NCBI GenBank assembly: GCA_905178155.1
Contig: CAJINV010000002.1
Location: 6,974,743-7,038,742 of the forward strand
Length of the DNA stretch: 64,000 bases
From: Amoebophrya sp. A120
Lineage: Eukaryota; Sar; Dinophyceae; Syndiniales; Amoebophryaceae
Reading direction: 5' to 3'
Shown here: positions 12,201 through 24,649 of the stretch, piece after piece
Layout: each line of letters starts with the position of its first letter
Numbering within the stretch: the first letter of the stretch is position 1
Notes under the pieces: generated by a model
The model's database searches: none
What the model was told of the DNA's origin: nothing
What the model saw: the letters and a program-made list of their open reading frames with translations, nothing else
Made by a program: the position numbers and the translations under genes

Positions 12201-15200
12201 CCGAGGCTGATGCGAAGGAACAGCAGGGCTCACCAGATGAGGAAGTTGGTGTCAACTTTAGCGGGCCTATGCGCCCTGTTGCGTCCACAACGACCACATC
12301 AGCCGAGGTAACACCATACCCTCCGTTCGTGCGGCAGAATGGTGCAGCGGGATCGTTTGCAAAACATCACGTAGATGCAGAAGCTGCATCGTCCCCGGTT
12401 AAAGTTAAAGCAACGCCGAGACCGCAGCCTGGCGCCCAGGAAGATGTTGCAATGCCACCAGCACGACGAGGACTCACGCCTGAAACATCAGAGGCTCCTG
12501 GTCGATTTGGTTCCCCTGCAGAAGACAGTACTGGTAGGATCAGTAGTACAAGTACTAATTCTAATGTCGCGACGACCACTGGTGGTCCGCGAGATGCAGA
12601 TCCAACGGACGAGACAGCAGAAGACCCGTCTTTGAAACGGCCAGCAGTGCAAGAAGATCCGAGCAGTCAGCAACATCAGTTGCACTTTTTCGCCGTTCCA
12701 AAGAGCGCTGCGAAACCTGCTGTGGCGGGTGGATTGCCGTTAGCTGGAGGATTAGGGTCTTCGCTGCTTGCGCCACCGCGTTGCACGTCGAGCCCCAGCT
12801 CCCGCCCGTCTCGCACGCGCACCGGCAGTAGCAGTCGCGCCAGGCCGGGGAGCAGCAGTGGCAGTAGCAGCAGCCGTGGTGGTGCGAGCTGCGACGCCAT
12901 TCCGGAAGAGGGGCCCTACGAGGGTGGCCAGGATAACTACGAGACCTTTCCGTCAGTGCCGCCAAGTGGGTTTCTCGAGAAGCTGTATCCGAAGTGGATC
13001 GACGCCATTGCGGACGAGAAGAAGGATATGGCAGAAAAGCATTGTGTAAAGCGTAACTTTGTGCTGTAGACGCTGTTGCAAGATAGTTAGAGTTACTCAA
13101 TTGATGTGATGCTGGACATGAGTGGTCACTCATAGACTAGCTCCTTGCGTGTTTTTTTCACGTTCTGCCTGCGCATGAGGTGCGGTGCCATGCCAGACAG
13201 ATTTGTCATGCTGTTTTCCCAGAAGAGTTACACTAACACAGTTTTTTTCCTTGATAAAGCAGCCAGACGAATGGACGAAGCAGGCCTTCCGCTACCTCGA
13301 TTACCACGGTTGGCCCGCGGGCAGTTTCATGGCCACTATGAAGATCTCCGCGAAGATGGATCTGAAGCCCCGCGACAGAACCACAAACACCGGAGGTCCG
13401 GAAAGCTTTCCCAGCCCGATATTGGTGGAGATGAAGGAGCCCGTCGTACCCCAGAGAAAAATGTCCGCTGACGGCATGATTCGCAACGCGAAAGCCTCGG
13501 AAATTGCGGCCTCCTACGCATGCGGTCGGCCGCAAGATGTTAAGGGAGCTCCTGCAGCGAGCACGGGCACGGCTGCGGCAGCAGGGACGTCGAGGACGAA
13601 CATCAAGCGTGATATTACAGGTTCATCAACAGCACCATCTTCGGCTCTAAGTAGCATATCCTCCAAAACGGCTGCGGAAGCTGCACTAGCTGCGTTCAGT
13701 TGTTGCGGTGTGCGGGAAGAGAGAAAGGACGTGGCAATGAAAGAGGGAGCGTCCAGTGTCCTACAACAAGCTACCGGGGTAGATGGAAGCGGAAGGGTAC
13801 TAGAAGTAGAAGCGAATTATGGTGCTGACTTGGATGGGCTCGCGGGGGCTCTTAGCGCAATGAACCTCGATCACGAGGAAGGAGCTTTGGTGGATGCTGA
13901 TGAGCAACCTGGCGTTCTAACCGAAATCCAGCTTCCGCCGGCAGCAGTCCCAGTCGGATCTTACACGACCAAGAACATAGATATTGCACCGGACCACCAG
14001 CAAGACGCTTGCATGTCGCCAACATCGCAGCAGCATGATCTTGATCAGCAATTTCAAGCTCCTCTTGATGGAAGTAGAAGTAGATGTGGAACAGATGAAA
14101 CCAGTACTACAACAGAAACGGATTGCGACATGGATTGTGGTGCGTTATCGCCGACAGTAGTCTGCCACCAAGAAGAAGAGCAACAGAGTGCTGAGCTGCA
14201 ACACTATCGCAGGGAATTCATCATGCGTCGCGCATTCTACTGGCTTCTCCACTGGGGCAACACAGGAGCATTGCTGAAAGCAACTCCACCGAGCGACAAA
14301 GCAACAGGTGGCGTGGGCAGCAATCCAGGCGTGGAATTGCATCACAAAGACCAACAACTGCAGCAACCTGCGCAACCGTTATTGAATGTGAAGCGGAAAC
14401 GGTGGTGGAAGACAGAAATCGAGCTGGAAACCGCCGTCGAGGGATTCGAGAGCGACGACGACGAGACTGCCACTTCCGCGGGGGGGAAAAGAAGCGCACC
14501 GAAGCAGCCGGAAAAGTATCTTTTGCTCTGCTACGACGAGAACCCCAGTCAGTGCGAACAGGAGCATTTTGGGAACCGGAATAAAAGCGCGGTCGGCGGG
14601 AAACGACAACCGGCGAGTCCGGAACAAGGGCCGACACCAACCGCCTACGAAGCGAGAATGGGAGCTGGAGGATCGAGTACTTCTACACAGATGAAGACGT
14701 TTCTGGGAGCGAGTGGTATACATCATTCAAACTCTTTCTGTGAAAATTGTTCGCAGGAAGTAACCCTGAGCGGCTTTTTTTCTAGTCGTGCCGCGATGAT
14801 GAGTCACGGCGTTGTAAGTAGAAGTAGCCCGCCAATGCAAAAATAACTTCCACATCTTTTCTTGTGTCGTACATATACATTTCTTCAAGATCTTCAAGAG
14901 ACTCCTAATTTAAACTACAGGCTCAGGCGAGCATCGATTTTCCCAGCAGCAGAGGTCTTCCGGCCCTATCAAGGCGAAGCCCGGACTTCTGCGGGAGCTG
15001 AAGCACTGGAAGCTTTTCCAGGGAATGGAAGATTTGAACGCGAGATACTACCTGCCTTACCCAGTCAAGAATCGACCATCCAAAATGGCAGCACCGCAAG
15101 AGCGGCATCCCGGAGCTGGAGGTGGCTTAGGAGTAGAGCACGATGCTTCTACGACTTCTGCAGCTCTCCAACAACCTGCTTCCGACCAGGAACTCGGAGC

Positions 15201-15489
15201 GAGCGCCGCAAGTGGCAGCGGAGCAACGGCTGCTCGCGCCAACAAGCGAAAGGCACCCTCAGCTCCAGTGACCGCGCCGCCACGAGCGGTGTTTGCCCAA
15301 GGGCTTTCGAAGCCGGTCAAGGACAAGGTACTCGTCAAGTTTTTGTTTTTGGGCGACCCGGACGCAAGGCAGAAAAAACGCCTCAATGAGGACGTCAAGT
15401 GGCACTGGGCGAATCTACAGGACAAAATGAAAAACGACAAAATGACGGCTAGTACGATGGCTTGGGCAGGAGATGGCAAAGCGATGTAG
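9266..15489 (+). CDS. Very large low-complexity protein of unknown function (3 exons)
   Basis: I do not recognise this gene. The proposed exons are 9266-13045, 13263-14715 and 14921-15489, giving about 1933 residues. The first intron (13046-13262) has GT and AG ends in phase 0 and joins an exon ending KKDMAEKHC to PDEWTKQAFRYLDYHGW. The second intron is less certain: the chosen phase-1 GT at 14716 keeps the third exon in the frame that reads LLRELKHWKLFQGMEDL, whereas the better-looking GTAAGT at 14812 would give a stop after 26 codons. The protein is largely disordered (Gly/Pro/Ser/His/Gln runs, acidic patches, a Pro-rich stretch near 11290-11340) with a charged helical segment at 10530-10620. 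No signal peptide or membrane helix of note. The ATG at 9266 is the first in the open frame, and upstream exons are possible. Length and repeats of charged residues suggest a scaffold, but that is a guess. Confidence 0.6.
13046..13262 (+). other. Conventional intron with GT-AG ends (217 nt)
   Basis: It separates two strongly coding frames, starts GTAAAG and ends AAAGCAG. Removal joins them in phase 0. It lacks terminal inverted repeats and direct repeats, unlike the introner class described elsewhere in this window. Confidence 0.6.
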
Positions 15490-18400
15490 TCAGTGGTCTG
15501 ACAGCTGCTCTCGCTGCCGCCCTGGTGGAGTTCTACGAGGAAAGTCCTTGCTGTTCGATCACCTACATCTACTTTCGACGCTGATGGAGAACTAGAACTC
15601 CATTGCTCCGGCAGATGATCTTGAAAACGTTTTCGAATTACGATTTGTTTATTGCAAACCTAAAGATACATATTAATACGCTATTTCTATACGACAATGA
15701 TACGACTTCACAAAAAGATAAAGAATATGATGCAGTAGACCAAATACAGGTACATGAAAATCGCAAGAAAATGATACATAAACACTTACATTGACGCAGA
15801 GAAATATTGATATCGGTAGTTGACTCTCTCGTCCGATCGAAAAAAAACTTTTCGTGAAGACGAGGATATATGAGTCAATAAAACTCACATTCACTTTAAC
15901 TGATTATAACAAAAAAAAATGGTATGATATGAATATTAGCTCCCAAATCTTTTTCTCGCAAAGAAAAGATGCTTTCTAAATCTGAATGTGCGCAGACCTT
16001 ATGCTGAGCCCGGACGAGCTTTCGTCTTCTATCTTCCTCTGCAAATGCAGTTGTCGATACCTCTTGTACCTCATTCGCACATCAAGATCAGGGGCAGCAG
16101 TGGCGCGAGCTGGTGGTGCTGAGGGTAGTGTTTAGATCGAAAGACCGTCTCGGCTCATTATGCTGCTCCCTTTCTTGTCAATTGATTTGTATTCTTTCGA
16201 TATTTTTTTCACGAACGCAACGGCAATCGCGCACCGTTCAAGGAGCTTTATTTCACTTATGTCAACATCATCAGCGGCACTGTTGTGCTTAATTGTTTAC
16301 TTTTTTATCAAATTATCACCTATGCACCAGCGCCAAGAATTCTTTGGCATCTGTCAGGAAGAAAAAAAGCTCCCCTACAGCCACAAGGCGCACTAATTTA
16401 GCAGACCAAGGACGCCAGAGGTACTGCATCGAGTAGAAGAGGCAACAGCATTGTCGGACTCCCGACGTTTTTCTCTGTAGCGTAAATCGCTACAGAGGTA
16501 GTGTCAGGCACGGGAAATCAATGATATCGATCAGATTTATCGATGCAAGTGGTCAGAAAAAAGCCTCGTCGCGTTGGATACTAGAGGTCGTTGTAGTAGT
16601 GCGCTCTTGCAGTGCTATGGCGAAGATAGTGCATGTATTATTGTATATTTTTACTTTTTACTTCAAGAATAATGACGCCGTCCATAAATTATACAGAAGA
16701 ATAAAATGTCTGGTAGTTGTCAAGCTATCGAACAATCACGAGGACTCGTCATGCGCGCGGCGAGATTCTCGTTCTCCGCCGGCTGGTTCTGATGTGATAT
16801 TGCCCAATCGTCATGTCAGATTCAGAAAGATGAAAAGATGCACCAGAAGTAGACAAAAGTTGTTTACTTATTTTCACAATGCGCACGACGCTATTTGTCA
16901 TCAACCTTACTCGACTCAGAGCTTATCCTTGATGAGTGGTTTTTTACCAGAAAGAACGCTTGTTAATGTTGATCTGTAACAAGTAATATTGATTTTCCTT
17001 GCAAAATTTTCTGTCGTGGAATACTAGAATTTTGTTAGCACTATCAGCACCTCCGGCCTGTAGCAAGTTTGCAGACCAAGTAGAAGTGCTATTTCATACA
17101 ATATATCCACCTTGATACAGCTACAATTTTTCCCTCGGAGCCGTGTATAATAATAAATCACTGAAAAATAAGATAAGAAGCAAAAATATGATGATGCTAT
17201 CAGAGGCAGTTGTAGTTGTAGTTGATGAGAGTGAGTGTCAGGATCTTCGGAAGCTTACCAAAGCTGGTGCTGCATCCATGTCTGAGAGAGTTGCCAACCT
17301 GACCAAAAGAAGAACGGTATACGTACCAAACTGAGATTGTTGTGCTTGTAGACTTTCCCCGTAAGCCAAAATGCATGTTACCAGAGCATGCAAGAACTTA
17401 GCACTCACGAAACGGAAACGCGACCCTGGTGGTTTTGGCGCACCATACCGATACGACACTTCAACATCATCACCTCTCTCTCTTATGTATTGCAGCCACT
17501 AGTATTTTCATTTCTCGAGTCTGTTAAGCGAAGACACTTAACAAGTACCCTACAATGAAGGATGTTGGCCTACATCATGGTGACTTTGGACTCTGCTATT
17601 CCCGCGAGTCGGCAGGTTCAGTCTTCATGTGTAGCCAGAATCACAATGTGGTTGTGCTCCTAGTCCTGCCTTGATGTTCATGGTGATATGAAGTTTATAT
17701 GATGTCTTGAAGATATCATGAGCCTCAATTTTCACCAGTCATTTTTTTGCCCTCGTAATATTGCAACTCCAAGTGTCTCAAAACTACCTAGGAACCACTC
17801 AAGAACACCGAGCCACTGTATGCATGTAAAAACCTGAAACTGCATCTTGTGTTGTTGACCTTTCAGCATTATGCCGCTCCCTGCTACACAAACCACGTGC
17901 TCGATCTACCAGAGTAGAACAAAAAAATTTCTTCACCCAAGAAGCAGCGCAAGTCATCATGGACGTCGGGCTATTAATTATACGTACGTGCCAGTATCAG
18001 TTTGTTTTCCAGCGAAGGGCGTAGACATTAGGAAAAAAAGCAAGTGTCTTCTTGAAAAAGCAGAAGGAAAGCAAAACAAGAAGATACTTCCATGGAGAAT
18101 AAGAATATCCTTGTCCATCGCATTCGGAATTACACCCGTGGAGGAAAGCAGGATAAGAGCTACATACGTGGAGAAAATCGACTTGTTGTGTCCATGAAAA
18201 ACCTCTGACGCTGACCAGATGAATGTGGACATGGAGCAGTGTCGTGAGGAACCCCCTCCGAAAAAATGATGCTGGCATAGATATGGAAACAGGAAGATAG
18301 AAGTGCCCGTTATTCTTGAAATCAATGATGAAGCGATTCGCTTCGTTATTCCGAAGGCAAACTACTTACCCAACTTTTCTTCCTCCTGACCTGCTATGCG

Positions 18401-21400
18401 TATCAAGAAAAAACTGCCCTTTACATGAAACAGCTGAAGCTGCTGGACGGAGATAAAGCCAAAGAGCCTACAAAAGTAGGAGCGACAGCTGCGCAGGCAC
18501 GCTGCTAGAAACTATGGCTATTACAACACGTTGAAGAAGCACTAGCTACGTACTTCTGCTTTCTCCGACTTTCTGGCGACCTGACGTCGTCGTATGCTAG
18601 GTAGTAGTACGTTCAACTAGCAGCACGCAGCTTGCGGCGTGATTATGTTCTCAAATTATCAAAAGATTTCTGCTAATAGAGGAGGAGGTTGTCATGTGCT
18701 CAAGGAAAGGATAGAGGTTGTCATGTGCTAAGAAACTTGTGCTTCTTATGCTATGTTGCCTTAGCCTTCCCGCATCATTCTATAAAGGAGTACAAGCAAG
18801 TTGCCGTAGCCATTTTGGCTCAAGCAAGTTTTCTATGCTTGTGCAGAGGCGTGTAGAAGAGAACTTGTTTTCCGGTAGTCTCATGAAATAATGGCGTCGT
18901 CCCCCTCACTGACAGCGCCGCCGCAGCACGGGCCAACGCATAGCCCCGTCGTGGAGTTAGATAGAAGGCTCCGGATAGAGTAGTAAATAGAAAGCAACAG
19001 TAAGACTAGCGGCTGGAGACACAAGCTCGGTGATACGCGAGGCGTGCCCGCCAACTCCGGACCCGCAGGGATACGCCCCTCCCCGCGGGATATCGTGGAA
19101 AAGAGGCATAGATCCCAAACAGCAGACTAGCCGCGGTGTGCCATGAGGGCCGGCGCGGATGGGGACCGGAAGGGGGGAGTCGTGCACCAGGCACCGAAAA
19201 GGCATGCTTGCCCGCCGCAACAGGAGTCGGCATGATGTCATGTGTGAGCGGAGGTGCCAACTGCGCTAGGCAGTGGAAGGGCGGATAGATACAAATACTC
19301 ACTTAGATTGCACAGGTAGAACTTTGAAAAAGAGACTTCTCAGGCTTGAGAAATTGCATAGTGCATTGATCCCCTCCGATGGCCCCGGCACACTGCAGGC
19401 ACGGGTACGGAAACTGCCGCCCGCGATCACAGCGCAGGCGCGTGTCGAAGGCATTTACTTTACTTTACGCGTTTTCCTTTTACCAAAACCAAAACAGAAG
19501 ACTAGTAACCGGGCCTACAACATAACGACTAGTAGTAAATAACACACTCCACCTCCGCGCCCGCCGTGGTCGTGACCTTCGTGCCGTGATCGAGCGACGC
19601 GACAAGGGCCTGCGTTTTTCTTAGGGACGAGGGCGCAGGACATGTCAGTGAGAGGAACCCGCGGGCTTGTCCTTATCGATCTTTTGTCGTTTCCCTGGTT
19701 ATTTCTTTGATTTCACCCAGGCTATCTTTCTTTGTGCATCAGCACAGCCAGCTTGCTCGAGAACAACGCCCTTCTTAACGAAGTCGGACGTGGACGCGCC
19801 TACACGCGCGACAGAAGGACCTCCGCCGACGACGGGGGAGGGGTAACCGAGGATCGACGACGGGGGAGCATTCTGCACAGCGTCGGATCGGGCGGCGTTT
19901 TCATAATATCATCATTCTGGAGTACTTCATGTCGACGGTGGAGGGATAGGGAGTCCTCCACTGCGGGCTTCAGCCGACAGGTAACTCTGTTGCTTCGCCC
20001 TCACAACCATTCGACAGTAGTGGCTCACTTCTTCTCGTCGAGCAGGCGTGGCGTTGGGCACTCTGGTTACGGGCTTCGGTCTCGACCCTGTTGTCGCTCC
20101 AGCGCCACAAATCCAAACTTTGCGCCCCGAGCTCTCTCGCTGTGGTTTGACACGCATCACGGTGTAGTAGCTAGTATGTTGCGTCGTCTCTCCACCGGGA
20201 AATTACGACATCAAGTGAAGACGTACAGCAGGCAGATACAACTACCGCGGATCCAGCGAGCCACTACATTCAAGCGGCCAGCGACACCATGGGGGCGTTT
20301 GCAGTACAGACTCGGGGACGGGCCTTGAGCGGAGAAAAGGAGATCTTCATGGGTCGTGGCACTGAAGTCCTAGGTTTTGTACACCTGGCAGGGCTATTTG
20401 TCCACGATATAAAAACCTATCCCCAGCTCGGCTAGTCGTCTCCAGAACTATGTCCTATAGTTAAGCTTAAGACAGAAGTAGCTTAGTAGTTAGAAGCTGA
20501 CTATAGAGGTTTCCTCCTCCTCCTCCTTTCTGCTAATAGAGGAGGATCAACAGTACTTCTGCGCGTCGGTGTGCTGCTGTAAAATTTTTGGGATCGCGAT
20601 TTCTAAAAACGCACGCTATTGCGTGTAGCAGCTGCGAACGAGGGAAGACCTAAATGAGAACAGATGGAGCAAGCAATTCCATTTCGAAGACGAGCGGCAA
20701 AAATTTATTGAAAACAATATACAATCAAATGATCCCGAACCCGAACGAACAAGATCTATGTATGGGTCTGACATCAGCATAGTGCAATGCTATCGGTTGA
20801 TATGTTTCTGTATCATTCTGTGCCTTACTTCAAGGCGTATTCTATCTGTATTTTTGTATTGGTATAGAAAATCGTGGCCGAGGGGGCCGAACGTGAGAAG
20901 TGCCTGCCGGAACTACTTCTTAACTACATTGATTGATCCACCCTAGTAGAAATAAATTACAACTTACAATCTGTAAATACAGAAAACAAAGGACAAGAAC
21001 GATCGCCGTTTGCGTCATCTATCAAAAAGTATCTTCTACTCTTCACAACTTTTTTCAAACCACGTTCGCTGTTTCAGAATACGATATTCATACTCAAGTA
21101 AGTATTTCATAAATAAAATCGAAGCACACGGTAAAAATGAAGCATTGCGCCCTTTCGATGGCGGGAACAATTCATGCCACCCTCCTGCTGCACTCTAGTG
21201 GTGTTGGTTTATACTTTTGTGCGGCCCTTCCTATCGTGCAGTTGGGGGCCAGTAGCAGCACCACTGCAGGTTTTTATAGAGGACTCGCATAGTTATTATA
21301 GGGCCCGCATGGCGAGTCGAGGATTTTGCCGCGATATATCGGAGACACGTTGCGTCTGCGTGTTCTACGGGAACAAGCTAACAATCCATGCGTGTCTTTT

Positions 21401-21850
21401 GTGACTGAAACTGATCATGTTGATGCGAGCGGAAATAAAGAGTAAGAGACCTGCGCGGAGGTGGGGCGCTGATCAAGAGATGGAGATCTGTATCAGATCT
21501 ATCCTTGCAGGAGCAACAGGATCTTCTGCCACATGTTCGATGGCATCCCGGATGAAGATCTCCTTGGCGAACATGATGTTGATTTTTTGTTTCTTGGGAA
21601 ATGATTTTTTCTGTGCGACGAGAGCATCAGAGCGGGTGACGATTGTGTTTGTACGTGTTGTCCTGCCGGAGCATCAAAAATGGATCCGCGGCTCGGACAG
21701 GGAGATCTCAACACCAGCAGAAAAACGCAGCGTCCGGCGACCGTCGTTCATGATCGAAGATCCCGTTTGTTTTTTCGATTTCGAATAGAGGCAGAACAAG
21801 AAGTGATTTCGTTGCATGATGTCTCTATCCTGTCTCCCGCTATTGTCGAA
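15490..21850. other. About 6.4 kb AT-rich, gene-poor interval
   Basis: No open frame here has a recognisable domain or the codon and low-complexity style of the neighbouring genes. The longest + frames (16521-16979, 17871-18197, 19732-20328) look like chance frames. Small structure seen: a direct repeat of GAGGTTGTCATGTGCT at about 18685 and 18715; a shared 20-mer TTTCTGCTAATAGAGGAGGA at about 18667 and 20526; a repeated GACGACGGGGGA at about 19830 and 19858; and a mildly GC-rich patch at 18890-19470. Part of it may be long 5' or 3' flank, or decayed repeats. Confidence 0.5.
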
Positions 21851-22055
21851 ATTATTTGTGAAAGTTGTCGATTCTGCTTTATCATATATTACATGAGTAT
21901 CTTGTTTCTTCATCTATCTACTTCACTTTTTGATTATTCATTTTTTGCCTTGCGCTTGCTCCAAAATGTGACACATCCATACCTCATTCTTTGCGCTCGC
22001 TGTGTTAGTGAACAGGTCGTGATTTGCACGGTGATGAAATCACTGGAAATAACAG

Positions 22056-22673
22056 ATGTTTTCAAATCGTGATCCAGCGGAGGATGGCAGTGCTAGCACG
22101 TCGGCCACTGCGCACCAACAGTGGCAGCAGGGAAACGCCAGGTCTTGCGGCTTTTTCGGAACCACTTTGGTACATCCACCGATCACCGCTGGTCAGTTCG
22201 CCAATAATTATCCGAACGCAGTGAGTGCGCATGCTAAGAATGCACCAAGCGTGCTCGCTCCCACCGCGAGTTCCAGTGAAAGAGCCACGACCGTCGAGTC
22301 GGTCCACGAGGCGCTGGAGATTCAGATCCTTCGCGACCAAAAAACGGGTCGGCTTGGATCATTGCCTCCCGGCGCCAGCAGCACGACTTCTTCTAGCGCC
22401 ACGTCGTTGTATTCGAAAAATGTTGCGACCAAGAACCGTACTACAGGTGGTGCGAGCGCTGCTGCAAGCTTGGTCGTCGGTGGTGCTCAAAGAGGTTCCT
22501 ACTTCGATCTTCAGCAACAAGGAGGACAACATCATGAAATAGACCACACCACAGAGACAGTAACTTCACCGCTCTACCGCCTATCGGACATTCGCGTTTC
22601 TGGCCCGATCCCGACTGCATTGATTCAAATGCTAATGCAAAATGACTGCGATTTAGAAATGAATGCAAAATGA
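22056..22673 (+). pseudogene. Truncated duplicate (copy 1) of the 5' exon of the 24650-29230 gene
   Basis: This 205-codon frame starts MFSN and matches exon 1 of the gene at 24650 almost end to end. Residues from about 65 to 170 are nearly identical; the first 60 differ at many positions. It continues without interruption through YRLSDIRVSGPIPTALI and then leaves the homology at the bases GCATTGATTC, ending shortly after in an unrelated tail rather than in exon 2. Homology also extends upstream into the flank (to about 21850), so promoter sequence was probably copied too. I call it a truncated paralogue. It could still be expressed as a short protein. It lacks the 995-nt insertion that interrupts copy 3 at CTATCG, so it preserves the uninterrupted state. 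Confidence 0.6.
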
Positions 22674-23267
22674 GTGGTGATTTTGTAATGGTCTGGAATC
22701 CAGAATCAGGTCGGGGTGAATTTAGGAAATTGCAAAAATTTCCTAAATTCACCGCCCACCAATTTCTAAATTCACCGCTAAATTCACCGATCGCAGCATA
22801 CCATCGGTAAAGGGGGTACTTTAGTGCTCTTTTTTTGGGCGAAACAGCACGGCACGCCACATCAGTGATTTTTAGCAAAAGAAGCATTCTCATCATACCA
22901 TGGGGAATGATCTTTAAATGCAAGCTTTTTCCGATGGCAGTGGCGTTTTTTTGCGATTTTGTTGTCCAAAATTAAAACGCTGCAGTTGAACTCTTAAGAA
23001 GAAAGGGAGAAAGTCACGAAACCACCAAAAGACTTGCTTCGCGAAAAAAGACGTGGAAAAGTGTGGTAGGTTGGGCGTTGCCGGGGCGGGGATTGCAATC
23101 AATGTGAGGGAGCCGTGGCGACGAGTCCCGTGTCGCCATCACCTCTATTTGTGCTAGACCTTGCCCCGCGAACCATAACCACCCGAAAGACCGGCCCCAC
23201 GATTCTACGCCACCTCTAAAATCACTCGAAATTCACCACCCTTATATCTAATGGGCGTCCAAGCCGT
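22674..23267. repeat. Element with a perfect hairpin and TAAATTCACCGC repeats
   Basis: At about 22714-22755 a 16-base arm GGTGAATTTAGGAAAT faces its exact reverse complement across a 7-base loop. Several partial repeats of (C)TAAATTCACCGC follow to about 22790, then the 13-mer AGCATACCATCGG. The interval is bounded on both sides by a direct repeat of about 70 bases taken from the exon family (22559-22627 and 23270-23338), as if an element had inserted or recombined within a duplicated exon tail. No protein-coding frame is convincing, so if mobile it is non-autonomous. Confidence 0.5.
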
Positions 23268-23338
23268 AAAGTAACTTCACCGCTCTACCGCCTATCGGAC
23301 ATTCGCGTTTCGGGCCCGATCCCGACTGCATTGATGCA
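23268..23338 (+). pseudogene. Short exon fragment of the duplicated family
   Basis: About 70 bases here repeat the end of exon 1 and start of exon 2 of the family (reading SPLYRLSDIRVSGPIPTAL), without insertion at CTATCG. Both ends are abrupt: a repeat element lies upstream and introner-like sequence lies downstream. It is a remnant, too short to be a gene. Confidence 0.6.
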
Positions 23339-23479
23339 ATCGGACTGTCCACTGCCTCCCAACTTGGTCGAAAGTGGACAGCTTTTGGCACTCATGCAAC
23401 ACAGATTTTTGCATTATTCGGAAGTAGCATGACAAGTTGCAATCTTCCAGACCCAGACATTTTTGCAATGCATAGAATA

Positions 23480-24000
23480 GGTGGTCGCGTGTTCACGCAG
23501 ACCTGCGATGAATTCCGCCAGTTTCGCTTTCATGGTGTCCGCGTCCAGCCAATATCAAATGGAAAAATGTCTGGGTCTGGAAGATTGTAAACTTGTCATG
23601 CTGCATTTGGATACTACGAAAATCTGTGTTGCATGAACAGTAGAAGAGGTCCAGTTTATTTTGCCACAGCGAGAGGGCAACATTTCTCATGCGGTAATAT
23701 AGGCATCAGGGAGACCTCACAAAATCTGTGATGCTATGGCATGCATCACAGACGTCAGGAGTCATGCAAAATGTGCATGACAGACCTTGCATCCTTCCAG
23801 ACCCAGACATATTTGCGTTTGATACCCAATCGCCGTCCGCAATTTCCTCGACTTTGTTCTTCAGGCCCTCCTCCCGTTTTTTGGCGCTGTCCACTTCCTT
23901 CTGCAACTGCGGCTTGTCGCACTGCTCCAGTGTGGAATCGCCTGTATTTTCCGGGTTGAATTGGCTTTCACAAGCAGATTTCCGAAACGCGCACCGAGCA
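23480..24000 (-). pseudogene. Minus-strand gene fragment: two coding exons split by an introner
   Basis: On the minus strand, about 24000-23825 encodes a charged helical segment (from about QFNPENTGDSTLEQCDKPQ to KVEEIADGDW). After removal of an inverted-repeat element at 23824-23553 it continues LDADTMKAKLAEFIAGLREH, to about 23480. The join restores the frame and uses a TTGG direct repeat, which argues that this is real exon sequence. Another element of the same inverted-repeat family begins immediately downstream (minus sense) near 23475 but appears cut off. The 5' limit of the first exon is unclear. The fragment is embedded in the duplication cluster and opposite in direction to every other gene, so I read it as a transposed or duplicated piece of a gene located elsewhere. 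It matches no other gene in this window. Confidence 0.5.
23553..23824 (-). mobile_element. Introner element, GTCTGGGTCTGGA family, in minus-strand fragment
   Basis: On the minus strand it begins TATCAAACGCAAATATGTCT and ends with the near reverse complement, finishing TTTGATA. The inner arm GTCTGGGTCTGGAAG is perfect on both sides. A TTGG direct repeat flanks it. Excision restores DGDW followed by LDAD. It is the same arm family as the intron at 61286-61544. Internal copies of GCATGAC and GTCATGC are present. Confidence 0.65.
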
Positions 24001-24244
24001 AACGAATAAGAATCTAGTACACAGTCAACCGAGGGCTCGAACACTACCCACAAGCCAATAGTGTTCTTTAGGCGCAAGCAGAAATAAATCTAGGACAAAT
24101 GTATTCCAAAATAGGCACAATATCCATCAATGTGTTCTGGCTGGACCCAGTCCAGCCCAAGCGTAGCAAAGGTTCGACGTGCTTCATTCTAACGCATCGC
24201 GTAAGGTCCCTAATGTTCCCCGTGTCACAGCAGCACATCTGAGA

Positions 24245-24445
24245 ATCACTACAGGTGGTGCGAGCGCTGCTGCAAGCTTGGTCGTCGTCGGTGGTGCAGC
24301 TCAAAGAGATTCCTACTTCGATCTGCAGCAACAAGGACAACTTCATGATATAGTTATAGACCACGCAGCAGGGACAAGAATTTCACCTCTCTACCGCCTA
24401 TCGGACATTCGCGTTTCGGGCCCGATCCCGACTGCATTGATTCTG
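24245..24445 (+). pseudogene. Partial copy 2 of the duplicated exon
   Basis: The frame reads TGGASAAASLVVVGGAAQRD through SPLYRLSDIRVSGPIPTALI, a divergent version of the 3' half of exon 1 plus the start of exon 2. Both edges are abrupt, and the right edge again falls at GCATTGATTC. It has no insertion at CTATCG. Compared with copies 1 and 3 it has small in-frame insertions (an extra Val and an extra Ala), so it is the oldest-looking copy. Confidence 0.55.
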
Positions 24446-24649
24446 CCTGTATCGTCCTGTCTGTTGCACGATGCCTGTATCGTCCTGTCTCCCTATTATA
24501 GAAGTGTGTGACAGTTGTCGATTCTCATTCTGCTCTAACATATATTTAAGTAGACGAGTATCATGTTTATGCATACCTCATTCATTGCTCTCGCTGTGTT
24601 GGTGAACAGGCCGCGATTTGAATGTTGGTACAATCACTGAAAATAACAG

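Noticed and set aside
14812-14920. GTAAGT at 14812 as the donor of the second intron in the 9266-15489 gene
   Set aside because: Although a good consensus, it puts the following exon in a frame that stops after 26 codons and loses a strongly coding segment. A phase-1 donor is needed.
16521-16979. 152-codon + frame
   Set aside because: AT-rich chance frame with no domain and no continuity with neighbours.
19732-20328. 198-codon + frame in the gene-poor interval
   Set aside because: Ser/Arg-rich with no ordered segment, family resemblance or supporting flanking exon. Its length is compatible with chance in locally GC-richer DNA.
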